Shown here in pieces: positions 1 to 9,246 of a stretch of DNA of 64,000 nt (within the stretch, counting starts at the first letter, position 1; every line of letters begins with the position of its first letter). The translations under genes were made by a program, and so were the position numbers. Origin of the DNA: Linum tenue (taxonomy: Eukaryota; Streptophyta; Magnoliopsida; Malpighiales; Linaceae); the NCBI GenBank assembly GCA_946122785.1, contig CAMGYJ010000002.1:10738839-10802838 (forward strand), written 5' to 3'. The notes under the pieces were generated by a model. The model was not told the DNA's origin, did not search any database, and worked only from the letters and a program-made list of their open reading frames with translations.

Positions 1-1742
1 CGGCTTCGTGTATGGATCGCCCAAGTTAAAGAAAACTTGGTTCGAGCGCTTTTTCTACGTCAAGCCCACTCCCGGAGAGTGGGCGAGTGAATTTGTAGAG
101 GAGCCTACTGTCTGGAAGAAAGGCAGCACGCTCGGATATGAGTCGGATGCCGGCAACTATGACGGGCTCAACGATGAGTACGAGGCGTGCATGCCTCATA
201 GGATCATTTTATACGCGGGGGGAGTCCGCGAGGCTTGTTTGGAGGAGCTTTTTGGCGATGGTTAGTTGTATTTCTTTTCTTTTGCATTCTATCATATTAA
301 CCGCTCTCTTACGATTTATTGGCGCAGGTGTTGACTTCTCCAGCCTGGTTAGCATGATGTCGGTTGACGACGTCGTGAAGGCGCCGCGCGCTGACAAGAA
401 GAAGAAGAAGAAGGTGGGCGCGGTGCCGAGGACTTCGAAGCGGAAGGAAATTGAGCAGGCACTGGCGGTTGAAAAGCCCCGTAAGGCGGCTTGTTTGGCA
501 GAACCAACTGCGCGGATGGCGCAGACTCCACGAGCGGAACAACCGTCGTCTGCGGCGCGGCAGTTATCTCTGGCGCTTTCGGAGCCAGAGGCGCCGGTGA
601 ATAGGCCTTCTCGGCCTGAGAGAGAGGTGGCTGGCAGCTCGTCGGGGGCCACTGTCCAGCAAAAATTGCCCGAGATGGCTGGCTTTGGGGGGACTCCCGC
701 TACTGCCGCTCCCGGCGCCACCGATGGTGTCAACTATTTCCGCGATGTGCGGATTCACACCGGGGCGGCTTGTAATCTGGCGTTCGCGAATACTGCCCTC
801 CGGGCGCTCGGGCCTGTCCTCAGTATTCCGCCGCGATTGGAGAAGTCCGATCCCCTTCATGACCTGGCTCAGGTCCACTTCGCGGTAAGATCGGGTTGAG
901 TTCTCGCGGAGTTCGAAGTTATCTTTTTTTTTTATTATTGAATGCTTTTGCTAAGTCTTTTAGCGTTGTGGTTGTAGGGTTTGTTGGCGACCTTCCGGGC
1001 TCAGCAAGAGCGCGCATCGCAGCGCGCAAGGATGAAGGCCGACGATGCGAAGATCGTCCAGCTGGAGGGGAAGGTTGTTGGGGCGAACAATCGTGCCGAC
1101 GTGGCAACGAATAAAGCCAACGAGGCGATGGAGGAACTCGACATCCTGCAGAGCAAATTGGCCGCCGACGTGGAGGCGGCTAAAGAGCAGGTGCGGGTCG
1201 AGGAGCGCTCCGCCATCCGAGAACAGCTGGAGGCCTCTTACGCTGAGAAGTTGAAGCGAGCTCGCGAAGAGCTTCAGAAGGAGAAGGACGACCTGGTTCA
1301 CCTTCACAGTGTCGCGAAAGCAGAAGCTGTTCGCGCGGCCGAGGTTGCGGCCGTTCGTCAGTTCAAGTCTTCTCCCTCTTTCGGGAAGATTTTGGCGGAC
1401 GCCATGACCAAGGCCGTGCTCGCGGTCGGGAAGAAGGTTCGGCCAGAGAACCCGGGGGTTCGCTGGGATACTCGCGAAATGGTCCAACACGTTAAGATGT
1501 GGATTGGCGAGAAGCGGCCCTTGGAGTCTGACTCCGAGTCAGGGGATGAGGATGAGGATGAGGATGAGGATGGGGAAGAGGAGGAGCGCCCGGAAGCGGA
1601 AGAGCGCCCAGACGGGGAGAAGGCTGAGGGCGCGAGCAGGGATGCCGAGAAAGCTGATGATGACGAGGAAGAGGATGTTCAGCCCTTGCTGCGCCGCAAG
1701 CAGAGTAGAGAGGATGTCCATCCTAACATTGATGGTGCTTAA
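1..1742 (+). CDS. Antisense, intron-containing gene of the Tat element (partial 5')
   Basis: Three exons, 1-260, 328-884 and 978-1742 (TAA at 1740-1742), join in one frame. Intron 1 (261-327) runs GTTAGT to GCGCAG and splits a codon after its first base. Intron 2 (885-977) runs GTAAGA to TTGTAG and falls between codons. Exon 1 has a KTWFERFFYV stretch resembling the GWKxRFFFV motif of the 'putative gypsy type transposon' family (Pfam Transposase_28). Exon 2 has a lysine run and a Pro/Ala/Ser-rich linker. Exon 3 is a long Glu/Ala/Lys-rich probable coiled coil ending in an Asp/Glu-rich tail. It lies downstream of pol and opposite to it, as antisense ORFs do in Grande-like Tat elements. Its promoter and start lie off-window. 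No biochemical role is known to me; the family assignment is from pattern memory. Confidence 0.7.
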
Positions 1743-1925
1743 GTTTTATCGCGCTGACATGTTTCCTTTTTGAATTTGTTGCTTTGTTGCCTTCTTATTT
1801 TCTTTTCCCTCTTTTTTTATATATATCAAGTGTAGTCGCGAACAACGTTGATGCTCCCGCTTCATTAAATCCAAACAGTCTTCATTTGTGGCGTTTATTT
1901 GTTAATGTGCTCGTTTGTTCCTATG

Positions 1926-2391
1926 AATCGAGTGGTTGCGAATAGTTCATGACTATCGCTTTTATTTGTTCTCTCGAACCGAGTGGGCGCGAATAGTGCT
2001 GGACTATTCCTAATTTTTGTTCTTGCGAACTGTGTGGGCGCGAATAGTGCGGGACTATTGCTAATTTTTGTTCTTGCGAACTGTGTGAGCGCGAATAGTG
2101 CATGACTATTGCTAATTTTTGTTCTTGCGAACTGTGTGGGCGTGAATAGTGCGGGACTATTGCTAATTTTTGTTCTTGCGAACTGTGCGAGCGCGAATAG
2201 TGCATGACTATTGCTAATTTTTGTTCTTGCGAACTGTGTGGGCGCGAATAGTGCGGGACTATTGCTAATTTTTGTTCTTGCGAACTGTGTGGGCGCGAAT
2301 AGTGCATGACTATTGCTAATTTTTGTTCTTGCGAACTGTGTGGGCGCGAATAGTGCGGGACTATTGCTAATTTTTGTTCTTGCGAACTGAG
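1926..2391. repeat. 51-bp minisatellite between pol and the antisense gene
   Basis: Seven near-identical 51-bp units start at 2028, 2079, 2130, 2181, 2232, 2283 and 2334. Two diverged units precede them, from about 1926. Each unit contains AATAGT and ACTATT arms around a 5-base loop that mostly alternates GCGGG and GCATG, giving a partial 102-bp higher-order pattern. The unit length is a multiple of three, so an open frame crosses it by accident. Hypervariable tandem repeats in this part of Tat elements are known sources of plant satellite DNA. Confidence 0.95.
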
Positions 2392-2439
2392 TACTTTTCA
2401 TTCCTTTGCGACAAAGCGCCATAGCTGGTAAAATACATA

Positions 2440-5400
2440 TTAAGTTGCCTGGTGATACTTCCTGAGATTTTGCGCGTTCCACGTTCTTTGTATCTTGTTG
2501 CCCCCCAACTCGCTGAGTTTGAAGGTGTTGTTGGCGCCGACCACTTCGCGGATTAGGTATGGACCCTCCCACACTGAGGCGAGCTTTCCGTGCTTGGGGT
2601 CGGGACGGAAGTTCCGCCATAGTACTTGGTCTCCGAGGATCAACTTGTGTGGAACCAGCTTCGCGTTGTGGTACTTGGCCACCTGCTCTTTCATTGCAGC
2701 CAGTTTGATTGCTGCCAACTCGCGCCTTTCCTGGGACAACTCTAGGTCCAGCAAACGCGCTTCGTCGTTGGTTTCTTCATTGTAGCTCGTGATTCGATAG
2801 GTCGGGGCTGTTGTCTCTATGGGGATTACCGCTTCGGCGGCGTATGTAAGGGCGAAAGGGGTTTCGCCCGTTGCCACTTTGTACGTGATGCGGTGCGCCC
2901 ATAGCACTGTGTTGAGCTCGTCAGCCCAATTACCTTTGGCATCGTTCAAGCGGGTGTGCAAGCCGTGCAGGATTGCTTTGTTGCCGCTTGGCCGTTGGCT
3001 TGGGGATAAGCTACCGATGCGAACCTTGCGATGGTTCCTACTTGGTCGCAGAAATCTATTACTTCTGCGCAGTCAAACTGCTTCCCATGATCGAAGATGA
3101 ACGCGTTCGGGACTCCAAAGCGCGACAGGATGTTGTTCTTCAGGAAGCGCGTCACCTGTTGCGCCGTTATCGAGGCTAGTGCCTCAGTTTCGATCCATTT
3201 GGTGAAGTAGTCCACTGCCACGATAATGTATTTGCGCTTTCCTTTTGCCGTTGGGAAGGGGCCCAAGAGGTCCACTCCCCATTGCGCGAAGGGCCATGGG
3301 CTCAGGTTGCCTTGGAGCTCGGTGGATGGTAGGTGGTGCTGTCGCGCGTTAATTTGGCATTTGTGGCACTGGTCTGCCTATTTCCTCGTGTCCTTCTTTA
3401 TTCGCGGCCAGTAGTATTTATGCAGCAAGATGGTACGTTCCATGCTGCGTGGCCCAGCGTGCATTGCACACAACCCTTCGTGCAGGTCGCGCACCAAGTC
3501 ATGCGCCTCTTCTTGCCCGATGCATTTGAGATAGACGCCCACGTATGACCGTCGATACAGCTCTCCTTCGATGAGCGTACAGCGAGCCGCTTTTTGCCTT
3601 AGGGTCCATGCCTCCTTAGAGTCTTCTGGCACTGCGCCGTCTTGTAGGTATTTCACGATTGGGTGTCTCCAGTCCTCGCCAGACGTGAGCTGAGTTGTGT
3701 TGATTGCTACCTCTGGGCGACATTCCTCCTCCTCTTTTTGGACAGACACGAGGCGCGTGGATTCGAAGTTGGTAGCAGTCGCTAGCTTGGATAACGCGTT
3801 GGCGTGCACGTTTTCTTCTCTCGGTATTTGCATGTACGTTACCGCCTCGAAGGTGGCTGCCCGTAGCTTGACGCTATCCATGTAATGCGCCAGTGTGTCT
3901 TCTTTTGCGTTAAATGTCCCGTTCAGTTGATTGACTGCCAGGGATGAGTCGGAGAGTATCCGTATCGTTCTAGCGCTCAAGTCATGGGCGGCAGTCATTC
4001 CCGCTAGGATGGCCTCGTATTCGGCCGCATTATTTGTCTTCAACGCTCTGAATCTGATTGCTATTTCGTGGACGACGCCGGTGGGTGTGCGTACAACCAC
4101 TCCCGCACCGGCGCCATGTTTGCTCGCCGCTCCATCTACATAAACCTCCCATACACCCTCTGGCGTTGTTTCGAGAGTGACCCCCTCGGCGATGAAATTC
4201 GCTAGGATTTGGGCCTTTATTGCTGGTCTTGGTGCATATTGGATATCGTACTCTGAAATTTCGACGGCCCATTTGACCATGCGCCCGTACACTTCCATTG
4301 AAGTCAGGATCTTTTTCAACGGGAGGTTGGTCAGGACGGTAATTTGGTGCGCTTGAAAGTATGGGCGCAATTTCTGTGATGCGCTCACCAATGCCAGGGC
4401 GGCTTTCTCTACTGGGGAGTATCTTGTTTCCGCGCTGACAAGAGTACGCGAAGTATAATATACAGGTTGCTCGGTTTTGCCATCCCTTCTGGATATCAGT
4501 ACCGCGCTCATAGCCCTTGTTGACACAGCAAGATACAGGAAAAGTTTTTCATTAAGCTTGGGAGCGGTCAATACAGGAGGAGATACAAGATACGCCTTTA
4601 GCTCTTGGAATGCCGCTTCACACTCTTCAGACCATGCAAACCGTGCGCCGTTTTTGAGCATTTTGAAGAAGGGCGCACACTTGTCGGCGGATCTTGGTAT
4701 GAACCTCCCTAACGCCGCTATCTTGCCATTCACGGATTGAATTTCCAATGCGTTCCTAGGTGCCCGGAGTTGTTGGACCGCGGTGATTTGTTTTGGGTCA
4801 ACTTCGATGCCGCGCTTGGTTATCATGAACCCAAGAAACTTCCCTGCCTCTGCTCCAAAAACACACTTCAGTGGGTTCAAGCGGAGGCTGTGTTTGCGGA
4901 GCGCCTCGAATGTCTCACGCAGATCCTCCAGGTGCGAGTTGCCGGCCTTAGTTTTAACGATGAGGTCATCCACATACGCCTCGATGTTCCGCCCCCTCTG
5001 TTGTGAGAACACTGAATCGATCATTCTTTGGTATGCCGCGCCTGCGTTCTTCAGTCCGAACGGCATTCCGACGAAACAGAAGTTTCCGAAGGGAGTCATG
5101 AACGCCGTTTTTTCCTCGTCTTCGTGCGACATTGGGATTTGGTGATATCCTGAGAACATGTCTAAGAAAGACAATGTCTCGTGGTCGGCAGTGGCGTCGA
5201 TCAGTTGGTCAATGCGCGGCAAGGGGTAAGGGTCTCCCGGGCACACTTTGTTGATTGTTGTGTAGTCGACGCACATCCGCCAAGCCCCTGAGGACTTTTT
5301 CACCAGGACCACGTTTGCCAACCACTTCGGGTATTTGACCGGGCGGATTAACCCTGCCGCCAACAGTCGTGCCACCTCCTCTTCGATGGCTTTCAGTTTG

Positions 5401-6227
5401 TCGCCAGTGAAGCTACGTCGCGCTTGTTGCCTCGGAGGCGCGCTAGGCGGGACTGCGAGGCAATGTTGGGCTACATGCCTTGGTACCCCCGGCATGTCTT
5501 CTGTGCACCAGGCAAATAACTCCTTATATTCCTTCAGTAGCGCTATCAGCGGCTCAATCGCGTCGTCGCGGACGTGAGTCGAGATGCGTATTTTTCTAGT
5601 CGGCTCGGTTGGGTCGAGCGCGACCTCAAAATCGGAATCCATCGATTCCGGGCGGGGTTCCTCTGGCCTTGTGTCGACGATGTTGGTTTGTCGGGCCTCT
5701 CCTTCGAGCTTTGGGGCTCCCCACGGCGTCCCGCGCGCTTCTCCAGTTTCCATCTTAGTGGGGAACTTAAGCTTCTGGTGGCATGTGGATGGAAGGGCCA
5801 TGAATTTTGCTAGGAAGGGTCGGCCCAAGATGCCGTTGTGGGACGATTTGCAGTCGACTATTGTGTACTCGACCTGCTTTGAGACGCGCGGTTCTTGGTC
5901 TCCGATAACAACAGGGAGAGTTACCACACCAATTACTGGAACTCTCGTTCTAGAGAAGCCGACCAAGTTCCCGTGGGCGCGCTTGATTAAGCGCGGGTCG
6001 ATGTCCATTTGGTCGATGGTGCTTTGAAAGAGAATGTCAGCCGCGGCACCTCCATCTATCAGTAGGCGGTGTATTTTGCAGGCGGCCACCAGTGGCTTCG
6101 TTGTAGTCGGCTTGGGGGGGGGTGGCGGGTTTTGGGGCCCCCTACTTGTTTTTCTTTTTCGTGTGTGAACTCGGCCAGCAATCCTCGTCGTATGAGGCCT
6201 TCTATCTCGTAAAGTAGTTCTCGGCAA
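2440..6227 (-). pseudogene. Tat pol polyprotein: PR, RT, RH, second RH, IN (broken)
   Basis: The 949-codon upstream frame holds a protease motif LLIDGGAAADIL (about residues 55-66), reverse transcriptase with AYVDDL, a first RNase H region (LAVSTRAMSAVL), a second archaeal-type RNase H (VYVDGAASKHGAGAG...NNAAEYEAI...DSSLAVNQL), and the start of the integrase zinc finger. An in-frame TAG at 3378-3380 interrupts the zinc finger. The same frame continues with CHKC and the core DLLGPFP...VDYFTKW. A frameshift near 2960-2990, after the AYPQANGQ motif, moves the integrase C-terminal part (ending 2440) into another frame. The usual DTG/DSG protease triad reads DGG, as is common in plant Ty3 elements. 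The join to gag is also out of frame. Confidence 0.9.
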
Positions 6228-7537
6228 TCTTCTGTCCAGTGCCCCGTTGCTCTGTGGAAGTCACAATGCTTTTTTGGATCACGCATGTGGGGTAAGGACT
6301 TCAACGGCGCAGGCCAATTGAGCTTGTAGCCCTTCTCGCGGAGAACGTGGAACACGTTCTTAACGGAGTCGTTAAGCGGTGTGAAGGCGTGGGATGCGCG
6401 CCTGTCTGGCGATCGTCCTCGCTGAGCTTGCTCTTGTGGGGGAGGGGGGTGGCGCTTTGGCCCACTGTGTAGTTGCGCCAATTGGTCCCGCGACAGCGGG
6501 AGCTGCCGACGCCCCTGTTCCTCTCGCGGCAATTTGGCTGGTTCAAAGCGCCTGACAGATCCCGCCCCGAGGGTTTCTTCCAGCGTAATGGCCTTCTCGA
6601 TATTCATCTCCAACTCTGTCGATAGTGTTACGGGTCTTTTTGCTAGCGCCCGCTTGAGCTCCATGTTGGTGGTGGCCTCCATAAGGTGATGGGCGGCGGT
6701 TTCGGGGGTAAGGTCGCGCACTACCATGGCCACCCTGGACCATCTGGCGTAAAATGCTCGCAGGTTTTCCCCATCCTTTTGCCTGATGTCTATCAACGCC
6801 TTAAGGTGGAGAGGCCTTCTCTTTTGGGACGCGAACTTCGTTGTGAATAGGAGTATGAACTCCTCAAATGAGTGGATGATCCCGTTCGGAAGCCTGTTAT
6901 ACCAATCGAGGCATATTTCGGAGAATGTTGATGGGAAGGTTCGGCATAGTGCCGCGTTGGAGTTGGTTTGTAGTTGCATCCGCAGGCAGAAGGTGCTCAC
7001 ATGGTCTTCGGGATCAGTCGTCCCTTTATATGTTGGGAGGGCGGGTGGCATTCCGCTCAGGTGTTCCGCCATGATTTCCGCGCTTAGCGGTTGGTGGAGC
7101 GCCCTTTTGGGTGGGTTGGGTCGGTATAGTGGAGACAAGTGTTGCTCCAAAAAACTGAGGTCTGCCCTACCCGGCGGCTCGGCTTGTTGCGCTTCGTACG
7201 CAGGGAATTCGGCCGGTGCGAGTTGTGGTGGCGGGGCGATTCCTATCGCTTCACTAGGGGGCGGTGCGGGTGGTGGCGTGCTTGTTGTCGCCTCCACTGC
7301 TGTCGCGGCTTCTTTGTTCATAATGAGCGCTATGACTTGGCTCATTTGCTTTTGCATATCGACAATGACGTTATTCTGCTTCGCCATTAGCTGCCTCATT
7401 TCCTTGGCGGTCAGCTCGGGCTCTTCTTCTTCGATAAGCACCGCGTTGAGGTTGCTGGCTTCCGCGAACGTTCTTGGGTTGGTCATTGCCTTGATGGGTG
7501 TTGCTTCATCAGGTAAGTCGGGATTGTGTTCAGCCAT
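6059..7537 (-). CDS. Tat gag polyprotein
   Basis: A 492-residue ORF follows the primer-binding site by about 30 bases, as expected for gag. The N-terminal part is acidic, then Ala/Pro-rich (about residues 80-130). The middle has the retrotransposon gag capsid signature around LPTYKGTTDPEDHVSTF and WYNRLP. Near the C terminus CDFHRATGHWTEDC is the single zinc-knuckle-like motif usual in this lineage, followed by LIRRGLLAEF. Its product would form the virus-like particle and bind element RNA in the cytoplasm. Its last ~56 codons overlap pol in another frame across a run of nine C (6114-6122 on the plus strand). In relatives gag and pol are usually one frame, so this is probably a lesion rather than programmed frameshifting. 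Confidence 0.85.
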   Translation of the reverse strand: MAEHNPDLPDEATPIKAMTNPRTFAEASNLNAVLIEEEEPELTAKEMRQLMAKQNNVIVDMQKQMSQVIALIMNKEAATAVEATTSTPPPAPPPSEAIGIAPPPQLAPAEFPAYEAQQAEPPGRADLSFLEQHLSPLYRPNPPKRALHQPLSAEIMAEHLSGMPPALPTYKGTTDPEDHVSTFCLRMQLQTNSNAALCRTFPSTFSEICLDWYNRLPNGIIHSFEEFILLFTTKFASQKRRPLHLKALIDIRQKDGENLRAFYARWSRVAMVVRDLTPETAAHHLMEATTNMELKRALAKRPVTLSTELEMNIEKAITLEETLGAGSVRRFEPAKLPREEQGRRQLPLSRDQLAQLHSGPKRHPPPPQEQAQRGRSPDRRASHAFTPLNDSVKNVFHVLREKGYKLNWPAPLKSLPHMRDPKKHCDFHRATGHWTEDCRELLYEIEGLIRRGLLAEFTHEKEKQVGGPKTRHPPPSRLQRSHWWPPAKYTAY

Positions 7538-7564
7538 CGATTGTTTTTCTTTGCTTCTCTACTT

Positions 7565-7585
7565 GGCCCCACGGTGGGCGCCAAT
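7565..7585 (-). other. Primer-binding site of the Tat element
   Basis: On the minus strand TGGCGCCCACCGTGGGGCC follows two bases after the LTR end (…AAACA). TGGCGCC- sites directly after the 5' LTR are typical for Tat and related plant Ty3 elements. I have not matched it to a particular tRNA. Confidence 0.75.
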
Positions 7586-8255
7586 TGTTTGAACCTAACT
7601 GAGCGTAGGAGTGAGGTTCAGGAAAGAAAGTGGGTCAAGGGAGGTAAGCAAGGAAAATCGACCGTGTTGAAGCAGAACCGAGACCTTCGGAAACAGGGAT
7701 AAGAGAATTAGTCTTTAGAGAGAGAAGTCGATGTTTTTAGAGATAGAGTCTGAAAAATGCGATCTCCTCACCCACCGGAGTAAATGCCATATTTATAGGC
7801 TACATGGTGGTGGGTGAGTGGTTGAATTACATGATGCTACCATGACATGACCACTGATATGTCAGGGGTTTAGGCCATGCCTATACCTAGGACATGTCAG
7901 AGGCTTACCTACGACTGTGCTTAGGACCCTGATGTGACTACCCCTCGGGAAGCGAGACGACGCTTTCTGCGGCTCTTTGGTCTGGTCCACGTGTTGATCC
8001 TTCCACGCGCGTGTAGCCCGTGCCGCGCTCGAGGTCTTCGCGCCGGTCCGCCTTCACAGTGTCGCGCTTGAGGCCTTCGCGCTGAACCGCGCTGGGGTCT
8101 TCGCGCTGGATCGCGCTGGAGGTCTTCGGTCATCGTTGCGTCCTGACGGGTTTGGCGGCATTTGGGGTAGTGTCGGTGCGTTTCTCTGGCGCGACATTTG
8201 GGGTAGTGTCGTTGCGTTCCTCTGGCGCGGCTAGGTCCGAGTCACATGGCCAACA
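7586..8255 (-). mobile_element. 5' LTR of the Tat element
   Basis: On the minus strand it would start TGTTGGCC and end GTTCAAACA, so the ends are the inverted pair TGTT/AACA. The inner edge is fixed by the primer-binding site. The outer edge (8255, possibly 8261) is inferred from the terminal dinucleotide only, because the partner LTR is off-window. U3 contains repeated GGTCTTCGCGC-type units (about 8025-8125) and a direct repeat of GGGGTAGTGTCG (8160-8230). The TATA box is inside it. Confidence 0.7.
7790..7797 (-). promoter_or_regulatory. LTR TATA box
   Basis: TATAAATA on the minus strand, preceded by GCC, about 205 bases before the LTR end. It fits the element's transcription start in position and orientation; no TSS evidence is available from sequence. 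Confidence 0.6.
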
Positions 8256-8493
8256 GCAACAAATCTAAAGCTATCTCCATTAACACTTGACCAAAGGCTA
8301 TCTCATTGTAGATGATTGAAAACACATGGCATTTATATTACAAATGTACCCTAGTTAAGAAGTTAGAATATGTGCAATTGACATCCTATGCTCATTGACA
8401 TTCAAGCATTGTTAATGCATACAATATTTCTGTATCAAATCCTTGGTTTCTACAATAAAATGAGCATATAAGCGTAATCACACAATCATTTAC

Positions 8494-9246
8494 CTTGAAA
8501 AGTTGGTCCCCCAATTCCATATGAGATCCAGGAAACCAAGCTAGATAAAGAAGCACAGGATTACCTATTATGTCTGGGGTTCAATTCGTCAAAGAGGGGG
8601 AGTTGAGGATTAGAGTGCGAGTTGAAAACGGTGCAGCTATCTGTACAACACAGCATCAAGAATAAATTTGGTTGGTGAAAATAAACTCAAAGGCTGCTCG
8701 AGGGTCTCCAAGATGACGGGCAGCGGGTACAGCTCACAACTCACACTAAATCTACAACTTGATTGCGGTTCCCTTTCACACCCTAAATGCAGAATGCGAA
8801 ACAAACGGTGTTCCTTGGTGAAAAGTATCCTGGACTATAATACAGAGGATCATAAAACAATAATCTCACAGTCAAATGAGCATATAAATGGAACCCACAA
8901 ACAAATTAGCATACAAATGTAATTACACAATCAGTGGGAAAAGTATTCTGACCATGCATATACTATTATACCAACCAACTCTTGACTTGACTATCTTCAA
9001 TTTCAAGTCACCCGACCCAAGAATAATGTAATCCAAATGCAAGTAGCAGGGATTCGACCTTGTAATGTAATCCAAATGCAAGTAGCAGGGAGCACTTAAT
9101 TAGGAGGAGGATAGATTAACAAAAAGGAAAAAGAAGTAAGGATGGAGGGCAGGAAGTACCTTGGATCCCAGTAGGAAGATTTGCCGAAGAAAATTGAAGA
9201 GGAAGCTGGCCGGGGGTTGAAAATCTTTGGGTGAAGGGATTATATA
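8494..9246 (-). other. Possible 5' end of a host gene (TATA, 5' UTR exon, first coding exon)
   Basis: On the minus strand a TATATAA box (9240-9246) lies about 80 bases before a good splice donor, CCAAG|GTACTT (exon edge 9160). A second exon-like stretch, 8494-8573, is bounded by CCCCAG and by TTCAAG|GTAAATG. It holds an ATG (8518-8520) opening the frame MELGDQLFK. Nothing convincing follows before the Tat element at 8255. The gene may therefore continue beyond an intron that now holds the retrotransposon, or be truncated. The product is unknown. This is assembled from splice-site appearance only. Confidence 0.3.
9024..9091. repeat. Short tandem duplication
   Basis: A ~29-base segment beginning TAATGTAATCCAAATGCAAG occurs at 9024 and again at 9063, an offset of 39 bases. 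Confidence 0.8.

Larger units (their letters stand above)
1..8255 (-). mobile_element. Ty3/gypsy retrotransposon, Tat lineage (3' LTR outside window)
   Basis: The element reads right to left: 5' LTR 7586-8255, primer-binding site 7565-7585, gag 7537-6059, pol 6227-2440, minisatellite 2391-1926, then an oppositely transcribed gene 1742 to below 1. The lineage call rests on pol carrying two RNase H domains, the usual degenerate Ty3 one followed by a second complete one with a VYVDGA start, and on an extra antisense ORF and tandem repeats between pol and the 3' LTR. These are known features of Tat elements (Ogre, Grande and Retand relatives). The 3' LTR lies left of the window, so LTR divergence and the target duplication cannot be read. 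Pol is broken, so this copy is not autonomous. Confidence 0.9.

Noticed and set aside
1926..2391. CRISPR-like regular repeats
   Set aside because: Units are contiguous without spacers and lie within a plant retrotransposon.
1895..2620. Minus-strand 241-codon frame with repeated 17-residue unit (FARTKISNSPALFAPTQ type)
   Set aside because: It is the 51-bp minisatellite read in an open frame. The unit is a multiple of three, so any frame without a stop stays open. No other coding sign.
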